64,000 bases of DNA from NCBI RefSeq assembly GCF_009696375.1, contig NZ_VUMD01000003.1, forward strand, positions 1 to 64,000, read 5' to 3'. Position 1 is the stretch's first letter, and every line of letters begins with the position of its first letter. The translations under genes were made by a program, and so were the position numbers. The notes beneath the pieces are model-generated. The model did no database searches. It saw only the letters and a list, made by a program, of their open reading frames with translations, and was not told the origin of the DNA. The stretch is from Clostridium porci (GTDB taxonomy: Bacteria; Bacillota; Clostridia; Lachnospirales; Lachnospiraceae). Positions 31,757 to 40,142 of the stretch are shown here, piece after piece.

Positions 31757-33329
31757 TATCCATTCTCCTTACGATTGAGCTTGTATATTCGTATATTTTT
31801 TGTCCTGCCGTACCATCGGCGTTTGCGTATTTCAGACGGTATTTTTCCGATAGCTCCTTTCCCCGCTTCCTAATAACATCCATATGCTCTATAAACCCGG
31901 CCAGGCTGAAGCCTCCCTTTGAGGCGTCCAATGCCTCATACAGTATATAGCTGTTATAATGCTGCTTCGCGGCAAATGCCTCCATTGCCTGTTCCACAGC
32001 CTCCGCTCCCTCAGAAGTCTCTGGTTCCATTCCCGCATTATTTATATTCTGTATAAGAATCGGTTTGCCCGCAAATTGCAGAAGTAAATTCAGGGAGCTT
32101 TCATCTCCATAGCAAGCATCCGCGTAAGCAATCGCCCGGTTCATATCAGCGCTGTCGTCATATATGCCCTGCCTCTGCGCCTTATAGCTATCCACAATCG
32201 ATCGGTATTCCTGATACAGGCGGGGGCGCATTGAGCGGAAGGTTTGATCTAACAAGGGATGGGGTCTCCACCACAGGACAACGTCTCTCCGGTTCTCAAA
32301 AAAACGAAACACGCTGCGCAGCTTATTCAGGTACCGCCCCCCCTTCTCTCCCCCGGAATGATTCAAGGCAGTCTCAATGGAGAGGTTATATAAAAGAACC
32401 AGCTTTTCAGAAGCATCCGGTTTTAATCTGTCAATCCACTCCTGGGGAATGCTGTAATCCGTTTTTTTACTTTTCAATACCTTATCTGTTTTTGGCGAAC
32501 CAAGGGCAACGATTTTTTCTTCAACTCTTTCAGGCGTCAATCCCGGCGCCCGGCTAAGTATGCTGCTGATATACTGCTTTCTTACATTTTCTGACTGCAC
32601 AATCACCCGGTGAGCGTAAAGCACGCCTGGAAATCCCCCTACAGAGGCATCTACTACCTCGCTGTGAACAATATACGGAATATAAATCAATAAATCCGTA
32701 TATTTTCTCAAACGCCTGGCGTAGAAATCAGGATGCACACTGGTTACAAAATTGTATTCGTCAAAGGGCGCCATGATATACACTATGTCAGGCCTGTGCG
32801 CCTCTATATCGTATTTCTGCCAGTCTGTAAGCTCGTACTTGTTCGAATAGCAACCTGCGGCCTCATAATGCATCTGCCCCAGAGATCCGTCCGGATTCCT
32901 GTCATAATATGGGATTGGGATAAAATATGGATGACAGTCAGGAGCCTCCTTAGCGGCAAAGTAGATGCTTTCCAGACAATCGCTCATACTGGCCTTGTAG
33001 CAAAAGAACGCCACTTCGATTTTATCCGGCTTTAGCTCCCTGCCTGCCCGGGCAGAGATTCTGCCCACCTGGGAAAGCAGCTGGCTGGCTGTGGCTTCCC
33101 CCTGACTTGCTTTGAACAGCATTTTATAAAATTCACAAAGAAGTCCCGCTGTCTCTGTTCCTTCTCCTGCGGTATGTTCCAGAAAATCTAAAATAGCCGA
33201 CACAAATTCCTGCATATCCGCACACAGGTTCACATACCCCGGACCTGGCGGCTGTTCGTTCAACACATTGCAGGCCTCGCAGAGCATATCAAGCTGCTCC
33301 AGAAGCCGCTTCTTTTGAAGCCTTCTCAT
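31749..33329 (-). CDS. CDP-glycerol glycerophosphotransferase-like protein
   Basis: A 526-residue protein. The C-terminal two thirds resemble TagB/TagF-type transferases: the VLWWRPHPLLDQTFRSM motif and YADACYGDESSLNLLLQFAGKPI. The first 110 residues are helical and probably a membrane-association or oligomerisation part. The family transfers glycerol-phosphate from CDP-glycerol, which agrees with the TagD-like gene at the other end of the cluster. It is the first gene of the packed operon and has a GGGAGGAG ribosome site. A short C7 run (32337-32343, G on the coding strand) is in frame here. Confidence 0.75.
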   Translation of the reverse strand: MRRLQKKRLLEQLDMLCEACNVLNEQPPGPGYVNLCADMQEFVSAILDFLEHTAGEGTETAGLLCEFYKMLFKASQGEATASQLLSQVGRISARAGRELKPDKIEVAFFCYKASMSDCLESIYFAAKEAPDCHPYFIPIPYYDRNPDGSLGQMHYEAAGCYSNKYELTDWQKYDIEAHRPDIVYIMAPFDEYNFVTSVHPDFYARRLRKYTDLLIYIPYIVHSEVVDASVGGFPGVLYAHRVIVQSENVRKQYISSILSRAPGLTPERVEEKIVALGSPKTDKVLKSKKTDYSIPQEWIDRLKPDASEKLVLLYNLSIETALNHSGGEKGGRYLNKLRSVFRFFENRRDVVLWWRPHPLLDQTFRSMRPRLYQEYRSIVDSYKAQRQGIYDDSADMNRAIAYADACYGDESSLNLLLQFAGKPILIQNINNAGMEPETSEGAEAVEQAMEAFAAKQHYNSYILYEALDASKGGFSLAGFIEHMDVIRKRGKELSEKYRLKYANADGTAGQKIYEYTSSIVRRMDNE

Positions 33330-33377
33330 TCGTACTCCTCCCTGTGCCTTCTTCTAATTATGAATAAGGCATATTGG

Positions 33378-33393
33378 TTACTCTTTAGAGTAA
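33378..33393. promoter_or_regulatory. Perfect palindrome upstream of the glycan cluster
   Basis: TTACTCT-TT-AGAGTAA, a 7+2+7 perfect palindrome 49 bases before the first packed gene. It could be an operator. I see no strong sigma-A promoter next to it, and no terminator between the TnpB-like gene and the cluster, so read-through from upstream is likely. Confidence 0.4.
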
Positions 33394-33598
33394 TGCGATC
33401 TTATCCACTTCGCTCCCCCGTACATCACCTTTCAGTGTTCCGAAGGTCCTGGCATACCCAATTCACAGTAAGCTGTTATTCCAATGCCGTTCTTTCTTTT
33501 TTATATCATGAATCCTTTAGCAGTCCGGCCTGGCTTTATGCCTCCGGTAAAATACAGGGCCAACGCCCCTATTTATCTGCACAATTCTTCTAATGACC

Positions 33599-34939
33599 TT
33601 ACTTGGAGCCATACGGCATAAATTCCCTGCCTATACACTGGCCTGATTGGCCCCGTCTCTTTACATTTATGGCTGCATTTCTTTTTTTATCATCCTCATA
33701 GCCGCAGGCGGAGCATCTGAATGTATCCTTTTCATAAGCTCCCATACTGCCACATCGGCTGCATTCCCGGCTAATGTTGTTTCCAAAGACCTCCGCCAGT
33801 TCAATTCCCTTCTCCAGGCATTTTTGCCGCAGCCGTTTCCTTACATAACCTTTCTGCCATAGGGTAACGGAATAATTGACCTTGCCTTTCGCTCCCTTGG
33901 GTGAGCTCTGGGGAAATCTGGGAATATAGACAGTCCTTGGCTTCTCCGCCTGAAGCATTCGGTTAATTTCCTGATTGATGTAGGTATGCAGCCCCGCCTC
34001 CAGCCTGTCCTTCCCAGCCTTATATTTCTGCCTGCCAGGATTGTTCCGTTTTTCCTTTGCGTAGGCTCTGTTCCCCCTGCTGATGAACGTCTCCAGCTCC
34101 TGACGAAGGCAGCCGAACTGTTCTCCATAAATCCTCCCTGTATCGGAAGTAAATAATTGCCACATACCAACCGACAGCCCGATCACAGCTTCAAACTCCT
34201 TATTCCTGCGCACCCTGGCCTCCACCGGAATATCAATTTCTATGCTGCTTTTCTCAGGAAAAAGCTTGATATAAAGCTGCTTTTTATAGGTATTCTCGTC
34301 TGTCAAAGGAACAAACACCCTTCTGCGTTTTTCCATCGTAGAAATGTATATCCCATGATCCGCATAGCGATACGCCCGTTCTGCAATGGCAAAACCACCA
34401 GACTTCTCTGTATGCAGCCTTCTGAGCTTTCTTCTGACCTGCCTGCACAGGTAGCGATCCAGCCGTTTTCTATCTACGCCTGTACAGAGTGCCTTATATT
34501 GCCCTTGCATTTCCTTTGGGAGCTCTCTCCTGCTGTTGCACAGGACTGCCTCAAAGAGACTGCCTGCCCTCATGACAAACCGCAGATAATGCCTGTCCTC
34601 CGGCATAAAGCCTTCGTTCTCTCTAATGCTTTTTAACATGCTGTTCTTTACCTGTGACCACTGAGCTTTTATATCCCCAAGCGCATCAAAGATGGCAAGG
34701 TAGAAATATACAGACGGCAGCCCAAGCTGTGTCCGCAGGCCGCTGTCCGTCATCTCATTCTGAACTGTATAGCCAGGATAAATTTTTGCCAGGCTCTTGA
34801 TACCTCCGTATCTCTGATAGACATAGTTTTTTACTTTTCTGTAAGCCTCCGCGATCTCCTGAAGCTTTTCCATATCCTCTGGCGGAACCTTTCCCCTGCT
34901 ATGCTGACGTACTGTTTTGCAAATCGTGTCCGGCAGCAT
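33599..34939 (-). CDS. TnpB-like protein with apparently inactive RuvC site
   Basis: Start at ATG 34939 (MLPDTICKTVRQ), with GCAGGAGG 5 bases upstream. 446 residues. The C-terminus has the TnpB zinc ribbon (CSRCG ... CSACG) and NAAINVKRR after it. In active TnpB proteins the RuvC triad sits in GIDLG, in an E(D/N)L strand and in DxNAA. Here the corresponding residues read GLSVG (Ser about 256), YIPRF (Pro about 340) and KRNAA (Lys about 419), so none of the three acidic residues is in place. No TnpA is nearby. It lies between an invertible promoter and the glycan cluster. It may be a nuclease-dead RNA-guided DNA-binding protein, comparable to TldR regulators, or just a decayed transposon gene with an intact frame. 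Confidence 0.72.
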   Translation of the reverse strand: MLPDTICKTVRQHSRGKVPPEDMEKLQEIAEAYRKVKNYVYQRYGGIKSLAKIYPGYTVQNEMTDSGLRTQLGLPSVYFYLAIFDALGDIKAQWSQVKNSMLKSIRENEGFMPEDRHYLRFVMRAGSLFEAVLCNSRRELPKEMQGQYKALCTGVDRKRLDRYLCRQVRRKLRRLHTEKSGGFAIAERAYRYADHGIYISTMEKRRRVFVPLTDENTYKKQLYIKLFPEKSSIEIDIPVEARVRRNKEFEAVIGLSVGMWQLFTSDTGRIYGEQFGCLRQELETFISRGNRAYAKEKRNNPGRQKYKAGKDRLEAGLHTYINQEINRMLQAEKPRTVYIPRFPQSSPKGAKGKVNYSVTLWQKGYVRKRLRQKCLEKGIELAEVFGNNISRECSRCGSMGAYEKDTFRCSACGYEDDKKRNAAINVKRRGQSGQCIGREFMPYGSK

Positions 34940-35083
34940 GGTTCCTCCTGCTTTTCCTTTCATCCTGCACCCTTTTTTCTTTATCCTTCAGCTCCTGTGA
35001 AACAGGCAGGAATACCGCAGAATTAACATTCTGTGGTAGTAACTGGCGTTAAATCAACCCCAAAGTATAATACATACAGCCTT

Positions 35084-35112
35084 ATTATAGGGCTTCGCGC
35101 TTTAAAAATCAA
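35084..35112 (-). promoter_or_regulatory. Promoter inside the invertible segment, facing the glycan cluster
   Basis: On the minus strand, -35 TTGATT (35107-35112), a 17-base spacer and a perfect -10 TATAAT (35084-35089). In the present orientation it fires leftward through the left repeat into the TnpB-like gene and the cluster beyond. After inversion it would point into the 3' end of the recombinase gene, antisense. Confidence 0.75.
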
Positions 35113-35151
35113 TTATTATTTACTAATTTTTGAAGAAAAGCAATGGGAAAT

Positions 35152-35184
35152 AGGCCTGCAATGCGCAAGGACTTGTGCAGGCCT
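35152..35184. repeat. Hairpin inside the invertible segment
   Basis: AGGCCTGCA and TGCAGGCCT are perfect 9-base complements with a 15-base loop, lying upstream of the promoter in its present orientation. It may act as an insulator that stops transcription arriving from the recombinase gene, or as a binding site for an accessory inversion factor. The T run is weak. Confidence 0.45.
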
Positions 35185-35277
35185 GTTTGCCATGCCAATC
35201 GAATCTCAGATAAGGCAGCAATATAAGAATGAATGTGTCAAAATAGGCAGGAATACCACAGAATGTTAATTCTGTGG

Positions 35278-36123
35278 TTATTTTATTAATTTCATCTTTT
35301 CGATTGTTCGTTCATACTCACGAACCCCTGCCGCCACATAGATACGGGTTGTTTCAATGGACGAATGGCCCAGTATATCGGCCAGATGTGCCAGATTTTT
35401 CTCAATGGCATAATAGGTCTTGGCAAATAAATGACGTAAATTATGAGGAAATACCTTTCTTGGATTAACTACTGCTTCTTTGCATAGCTTCTTCATGTCA
35501 TGGCATATATTGCTCCTGTCCAGGGGCCTTCCGTTTCGTGTACGGAAGATAATGCCGCTGCGGATTCCACAGGCTTTTGCATAATTTTTCAGCTTTTTCG
35601 ACAGTGCCCTTGGCAAGAGTACCATGCGTGTTTTTCCCTTCATGCAGATTTCAGCTTTTCCGGTACGCACCGCCTCTATCGTCATAAACCGAAGCTCGCT
35701 GACACGTATCCCGGTTCCGCCGATAGCAAGCAGCACATGGTAAAGCCGGCTGTTTTTATGTTTTTGGGCAGCCTCCAGCAAGCGATGGTATTCTGCTTCA
35801 CCCAGCTCTCTGTCATCCTCAAGAAATGCCCTCCGCTGAATTTTAAGGAAGCGAACCTTGCACCAGGGCAAGCCGGCATATTCCAGGTAGGAATGAATTG
35901 CCGAGAGCTTTGCGTTAACAGTCCGCGCCTGATTTTGACTTTGCAGAAATTCCCGGTAGTCCAGTACGACGGCTTTTGTAATCCTTTTCCCGTCTAAAAA
36001 TTGCAGGAAGCAAGTCAACTCATGGACATACTTTTCTATGGTCAGGCGGGATTTTTCATTTTCCCTCAGATATACTGCGTAATCTTCTAATAATTCGTTT
36101 AATGTGCGGTTTTCAGACATCAT
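35278..36123 (-). CDS. Tyrosine recombinase (invertase) next to the invertible promoter
   Basis: A 281-residue recombinase with an N-terminal SAM-like core-binding domain (residues about 5-90) and a catalytic domain containing the R of GTGIRVSEL, the HxxR of HNLRHLFAK, the H of LGHSSIE and the nucleophile Tyr in TTRIYV. The size and Xer-like plan fit site-specific invertases of Firmicutes and Bacteroides surface loci. Its stop codon begins at the last base of the right inverted repeat. Inferred function: inversion of the promoter segment. It is not an ICE integrase, since it is far from the ICE and lacks an arm-binding domain. Confidence 0.88.
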   Translation of the reverse strand: MMSENRTLNELLEDYAVYLRENEKSRLTIEKYVHELTCFLQFLDGKRITKAVVLDYREFLQSQNQARTVNAKLSAIHSYLEYAGLPWCKVRFLKIQRRAFLEDDRELGEAEYHRLLEAAQKHKNSRLYHVLLAIGGTGIRVSELRFMTIEAVRTGKAEICMKGKTRMVLLPRALSKKLKNYAKACGIRSGIIFRTRNGRPLDRSNICHDMKKLCKEAVVNPRKVFPHNLRHLFAKTYYAIEKNLAHLADILGHSSIETTRIYVAAGVREYERTIEKMKLIK

Positions 36124-36224
36124 TTTCCACCTCCACTAAGAAGTATTCCTTAATACGTTACAGCCTATTCTTTATGCCGGCAAAATAAAGACGGCTGCCT
36201 GATGGTTCTGCCTGTTGGAAGCAC

Positions 36225-36253
36225 AAAAAAGCGCAGTCCACCTGCGCTTTTTT
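36225..36253. terminator. Bidirectional terminator
   Basis: AAAAAAGCGCAG and CTGCGCTTTTTT form a perfect 12-base stem with a 5-base loop and T runs in both directions. It separates the shikimate kinase unit (ending 36,417) from the recombinase gene. The rest of 36,124-36,416 holds no gene. Confidence 0.85.
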
Positions 36254-36416
36254 CTCCTCTCTCCTATTTAAAGTCAATCCTTTTTCTTTTCTGGTTTATT
36301 TCACCCCCGCCGAAGCTGAAGCTTCGCCCTGATGGACACAAGCTTTGCCTCGCAGACTGCAAGCCTTTTGGGATTCTCCTCCAGCTCCGGTTTCCGCCTC
36401 TTAACAATACACTATA

Positions 36417-36932
36417 TCATGCTCGGTTCATCATCGCCTCAATTCTGTCTCTCAACTCATCCACCGTCTCGCCTGGGGTTTTGCCTTCCTCATCAATTAT
36501 AAGATCCGCATACATTTCATAATAGGGAGCCCGCTCATTGTAAAGGTCTCTCAAAGTAAAGCCAGGCTTTAAGGCCACGCCCCGATCCACTACGTTTCCG
36601 ATGCGCTTTTCCATCTCCTCATAGCTCATCTTCAGATAAACCACTTCACTGATCTCCTTCAAATGCCTCATGGCCTTCTCGCTGTAGATCACGCTGCCTC
36701 CGGGAGCTATGACGGAACGGGTTACATCCAATCCGGCATTGATCCGCTCCTCTACCTTAAGAAAGCCCTCCATCCCCTCGCCGGCAATAATTTCCTTTAA
36801 AAGTCGTCCTTCCCTTTCCTGGATTACAATATCCACATCCACAAAGGAATACCCCAGCCTTTTAGCCAGAAGCACACCAATGGTGCTCTTGCCTGACGAC
36901 GGCATTCCAATCATTGTGACATTCGGTTTCAT
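36417..36932 (-). CDS. aroK: Shikimate kinase
   Basis: A 171-residue P-loop kinase: TMIGMPSSGKSTIGVLLAKR (Walker A), FVDVDIVIQEREGRLLKEII (shikimate-binding Asp region) and VIAPGGSVIYS (GGG-like loop). It phosphorylates shikimate at the 3-hydroxyl with ATP in aromatic amino-acid synthesis. It overlaps the flavin reductase-like gene by 4 bases (ATGA), an unusual partner, and is not within an aro cluster, so a second copy elsewhere is possible. Confidence 0.85.
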   Translation of the reverse strand: MKPNVTMIGMPSSGKSTIGVLLAKRLGYSFVDVDIVIQEREGRLLKEIIAGEGMEGFLKVEERINAGLDVTRSVIAPGGSVIYSEKAMRHLKEISEVVYLKMSYEEMEKRIGNVVDRGVALKPGFTLRDLYNERAPYYEMYADLIIDEEGKTPGETVDELRDRIEAMMNRA

Positions 36933-37561
36933 CCCTGCTTCCTCCTTGTCCTCTGCTTCTTTCTCTCTTTGGAAGAGGCCTTTCCTCTTACAGGCTTCTT
37001 CACCGAATAGCCAAAGCTTCCCAGCTTTTTCCCCAGTTCAAAATACGCTCCATGAGAATAGCTCACAAGCCCTGAGGCATTAAGGCCGAAGCTTCCCCTT
37101 TCATCCATATACTGATTGTCAATGGTAACTCCCTCCACCTTCGCAAGGAACATATCGTGGCTTCCCAGCTCCTTCACCTCCACTACCCTGCATTCAAGAT
37201 TCACCGGGCTTTCCGCAATCCCCGGAGCCTTTACATAACGTGAAGGCTGGGGTGTAAGCCCTGTAGCCTTAAACTTATCCGTATCCCTGCCGGATTTGAC
37301 GCCGCAGTAATCCGCAGCCCTTACCAGCTTCTTATTCACCAGGTTGATGACAAACTCCCCTGTGTCCTTGATAATTCCATGGGAGAACCGCTCCTTTCGC
37401 ACCGATATGGACACCATGGCCGGTTCCGAGCAGATGGTTCCTGCCCAGGCTACCGTGATAATACCGGGCCTCTCCCCCTCCCGGCCGCAGCTCACCATAA
37501 CAGCGGGTACGGGATAGAGCATATTTCCCGGCTTCCAGTATTCCTTACTCATATTCCACAC
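36929..37561 (-). CDS. Flavin reductase-like FMN-binding protein
   Basis: A 210-residue protein of the flavin reductase-like split-barrel family: VPAVMVSCGREGERPGIITV, AWAGTICSEPAMVSISVRKE, and GEFVINLVNKKLVRAADYCG. Such proteins bind FMN and may reduce flavin or act as flavoredoxins. The last 25 residues are very basic (KERKKQRTRRKQG), a tail outside the family core. It lies 2 bases after the pyrophosphatase gene, so it is co-transcribed with it and with aroK. Confidence 0.85.
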   Translation of the reverse strand: MWNMSKEYWKPGNMLYPVPAVMVSCGREGERPGIITVAWAGTICSEPAMVSISVRKERFSHGIIKDTGEFVINLVNKKLVRAADYCGVKSGRDTDKFKATGLTPQPSRYVKAPGIAESPVNLECRVVEVKELGSHDMFLAKVEGVTIDNQYMDERGSFGLNASGLVSYSHGAYFELGKKLGSFGYSVKKPVRGKASSKERKKQRTRRKQG

Positions 37562-37563
37562 TC

Positions 37564-39234
37564 CTAATCCTGCTCAGCAAGCACCAGCTCCGGTATAAGC
37601 TGCTTCTTACGGGATACCACACCCGGAAGCTTTAAAACCGGCTCCTCCTGCTGGGCAGCCTCTTCTATATCCAGATGGAATGCCTTGGCAGCCAGCTGTA
37701 TGGCTCCCTGCCCCTGGCAGATTAGTTCCGTAGACTCAGTCAGGATATTCGTCAGCATAAAGAAAACCATATCCAAGCCATTCCTTTGCTGAGTACGCTC
37801 CATATAAGCCAGCATCTTTTCCCTGAGAGCCTCCAGCTCCCCTCCGTTTAGGGAGGTAATCTGGCCTACGCCTATCTGTGCCTTACCCACTACAAACCGC
37901 TTAAAATCCTGATAAAAAATCTCTTCATCCGCCTTATCCTTAAGATTGCTTCCCGCTCCGAACATTTCCATGGCATATGTTTCTATATCCAGCCCCGCAA
38001 GCCCAGCCAGCTCTCTGGCAGCCAGCTCATCCACAGGCGTACAAGTGGGAGAGCGAAACAGCAGCGTATCGGACACAATGGCGCTGCACAGCAGACCTGC
38101 AATCTTTGGCTCTATCTCCACCTTGGATTCCCGGTACATCTGATATACAATGGTCGCCGTACAGCCCAAAGGCTGATTGCGGAAGAATACCGGAGCCATG
38201 GTCTGAACCGTTCCCAGCCTGTGATGATCGATAATTTCCATAATCTCGGCGCTCTCAATCCCCGCCACTGCCTGACTCTTTTCATTGTGATCCACCAGAA
38301 TAATCTGCTTGCCCCTGGCTCCCAGCAGATTCCTCCGCGAGATCATTCCCAAATATCTGCCCTCTTTATCCAAAATCGGAAAATCCCGGTGCCGCTTACT
38401 GGCCATAACGTCCCGTATCTCATCCGTATAGTCGTCGCTGTTAAACGTAATCAGATGCTCCCTTGTCATAAAGTAGCTGATAGGCATGCTCTGGTTAATA
38501 AGGCGTGCCGCCGTATAGGTATCATAGGTGGTGGCAATCACTGTACAACCTCTGTCCTGGGCTATCTTCTTAATGGTCATGGAAACGCCTGCGCCTTCGC
38601 ATACCACAATGCAGTCTGCTCCCATCTCAATAGCGCAAAGCTGTGACTCATACCTGTTTCCGAGAATCACAAGGTCGTGAGGCTCAATATAAAACTCCAT
38701 CAAATCCGGATTGGCCGCGGCGATTAGCACCTTCCCCTGGTCAAAGTACGCCTCCTCGTCTCCCACCAAAAGATCCGCCTCCAGCGTTTCGATAATATTC
38801 GTATACTGCGTATGGGCCTTAGACAAAATACTGCTGTCATAAATATTCATGTAGGTCTTAGTGATGTCTCCTACCGTAATCAGCCCTTCCAGTATTCCAT
38901 CTTCCCTTACTGCCGGGATGGTTGCCACATTATTCTCCTGCATGATGTTCCACGCTTTTTTAAGAGAAATGTTATCCGCCACTCCCCTGGTTTTTCGTAT
39001 CTCAATGTCCTTTATCTGGGTTCTCACATCCTCCACCAGCTTTGGCTTATCCACGCCAAAGTAATTGAGGACAAACTGAGTCTCCCGGTTGACATGTCCC
39101 GCTCTTGCCGGCACATACTCCCCGCCTGTTAGCTTGCCCTTTAAATTGGCATAGCAGATGGCGGAACAAATGGAATCCGTATCTGGATTTCTGTGTCCGA
39201 TCACCGTGGTCTTTCTCTTTAACTCCTGTCCCAT
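37564..39234 (-). CDS. ppaC: Mn-dependent family II inorganic pyrophosphatase with CBS-DRTGG insert
   Basis: A 556-residue protein. The DHH catalytic part is split: TTVIGHRNPDTDSICSAICY at the N-terminus and EIMEIIDHHRLG later, then a DHHA2 domain to the end. Between them (about residues 70-300) are two CBS domains and a DRTGG domain (ISLKKAWNIMQENNVATIPA; VIATTYDTYTAARLINQS). Regulatory CBS domains bind adenine nucleotides and tune activity; diadenosine polyphosphates activate clostridial enzymes. The enzyme hydrolyses pyrophosphate to phosphate. The length matches CBS-DRTGG forms of Clostridia. Confidence 0.93.
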   Translation of the reverse strand: MGQELKRKTTVIGHRNPDTDSICSAICYANLKGKLTGGEYVPARAGHVNRETQFVLNYFGVDKPKLVEDVRTQIKDIEIRKTRGVADNISLKKAWNIMQENNVATIPAVREDGILEGLITVGDITKTYMNIYDSSILSKAHTQYTNIIETLEADLLVGDEEAYFDQGKVLIAAANPDLMEFYIEPHDLVILGNRYESQLCAIEMGADCIVVCEGAGVSMTIKKIAQDRGCTVIATTYDTYTAARLINQSMPISYFMTREHLITFNSDDYTDEIRDVMASKRHRDFPILDKEGRYLGMISRRNLLGARGKQIILVDHNEKSQAVAGIESAEIMEIIDHHRLGTVQTMAPVFFRNQPLGCTATIVYQMYRESKVEIEPKIAGLLCSAIVSDTLLFRSPTCTPVDELAARELAGLAGLDIETYAMEMFGAGSNLKDKADEEIFYQDFKRFVVGKAQIGVGQITSLNGGELEALREKMLAYMERTQQRNGLDMVFFMLTNILTESTELICQGQGAIQLAAKAFHLDIEEAAQQEEPVLKLPGVVSRKKQLIPELVLAEQD

Positions 39235-39511
39235 TCTCTCTTCCTCTATCCTCCCGTTGCGGCAATATAAGCTTCATCCTCTTGTGTATACACGATCATT
39301 TTCGTTATTTCAGTATATCAAACCAGTTTTCATTTTTCAACCAAAATTCACCCTGCGCAGCCTTCCTCCTGTGGCCTGAAAATAGTTAAAAAAACCAAAT
39401 ACCCGGTAGAAAAGTTGTGAAATTGATGCTAGAATAAGATACAGCTTTAAGCAGAACCGGAACTACAACCGGCGTTTTAGACATTATATCAGCCCAGAAA
39501 AGGAGTCCTTC

Positions 39512-40099
39512 ATGACCTGTTCACATACCTTCCCCCCTCCCATCACCATACGCATGGCAAACGAAAAGGACGCTGAGGCTTTACTGGCTATCTATGCTCC
39601 CTATGTAGAACATACAGCCATCAGCTTCGAGTATCAGGTTCCCACCCTGAAGGAATTCGCCCGCCGAATCAGCCATATTCGAGCGCGCTACCCCTATCTG
39701 GCTGCCTGCCAGAACGGAACGATCCTGGGCTACGCCTACGCCTCCCCCTTTCATCAGAGGGCTGCCTACAGCTGGGCTGCTGAAACCTCTGTCTATGTGG
39801 GAGAGGACGTCCGGGGGACCGGCATCGGAGCCATGCTTTACGAGGCTTTGGAATCCATTTTAAAAAAACAGCAGGTTATCAATGTCAATGCCTGTATCAC
39901 CTACCCCAATCCAGGCAGCATCGCCTTCCATGAGAAAATGGGATACAAAACCGCAGGCCATTTTACAAAATGCGGCTACAAGCTGGGCATCTGGTGGGAC
40001 ATGGTTTGGATGGAAAAAATGCTGAGTGAACATCCCCGTCAGCCCAAGGCTTTTATCCCTGTGACAGAACTGGAGCAAGAAGGACTTAAGCCAACCTAG
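39512..40099 (+). CDS. GNAT acetyltransferase, phosphinothricin-acetyltransferase-like
   Basis: A 195-residue protein of the Pat/YwnH-type GNAT family: IRMANEKDAEALLAIYAPYV, then AISFEYQVPTLKEFARRI, and the acetyl-CoA motif VGEDVRGTGIGAMLYEAL. Family members acetylate amino groups of phosphinothricin, methionine sulfoximine or similar compounds. The substrate here is unknown. The first residues (MTCSHTFPPP) may be extra; an internal Met at IRMAN could be the real start, but GAAAAGGAG before the first ATG supports the longer form. It is monocistronic between two leftward genes. Confidence 0.85.
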   Translation: MTCSHTFPPPITIRMANEKDAEALLAIYAPYVEHTAISFEYQVPTLKEFARRISHIRARYPYLAACQNGTILGYAYASPFHQRAAYSWAAETSVYVGEDVRGTGIGAMLYEALESILKKQQVINVNACITYPNPGSIAFHEKMGYKTAGHFTKCGYKLGIWWDMVWMEKMLSEHPRQPKAFIPVTELEQEGLKPT

Positions 40100-40142
40100 C
40101 CTTTCTGCCCCAGACATATTGTTTCCTTACCTGTTATCTTTT

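Larger units (their letters stand above)
35014..35278. other. Invertible promoter segment bounded by 25-bp inverted repeats
   Basis: Left repeat 35014-35038 and right repeat 35254-35278 are reverse complements at 24 of 25 positions. Each is a recombinase-type core: 9-base arms ACCRCAGAA and TTCTGTGGT around a 6-base spacer, TTAACA in the left copy and TGTTAA in the right. Because the arms are symmetrical, the opposite spacers set the inverted orientation, so crossing over would flip the 215 bases between them. The segment contains a near-consensus leftward promoter and a 9+15+9 hairpin (35152-35184). The tyrosine recombinase gene stops exactly at the right repeat. Confidence 0.8.

Noticed and set aside
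35278-36123. The tyrosine recombinase as integrase of a second mobile element including the TnpB-like gene
   Set aside because: It has no arm-binding domain, excisionase or element ends, and its sites are inverted and only 216 bases apart, which fits an invertase.
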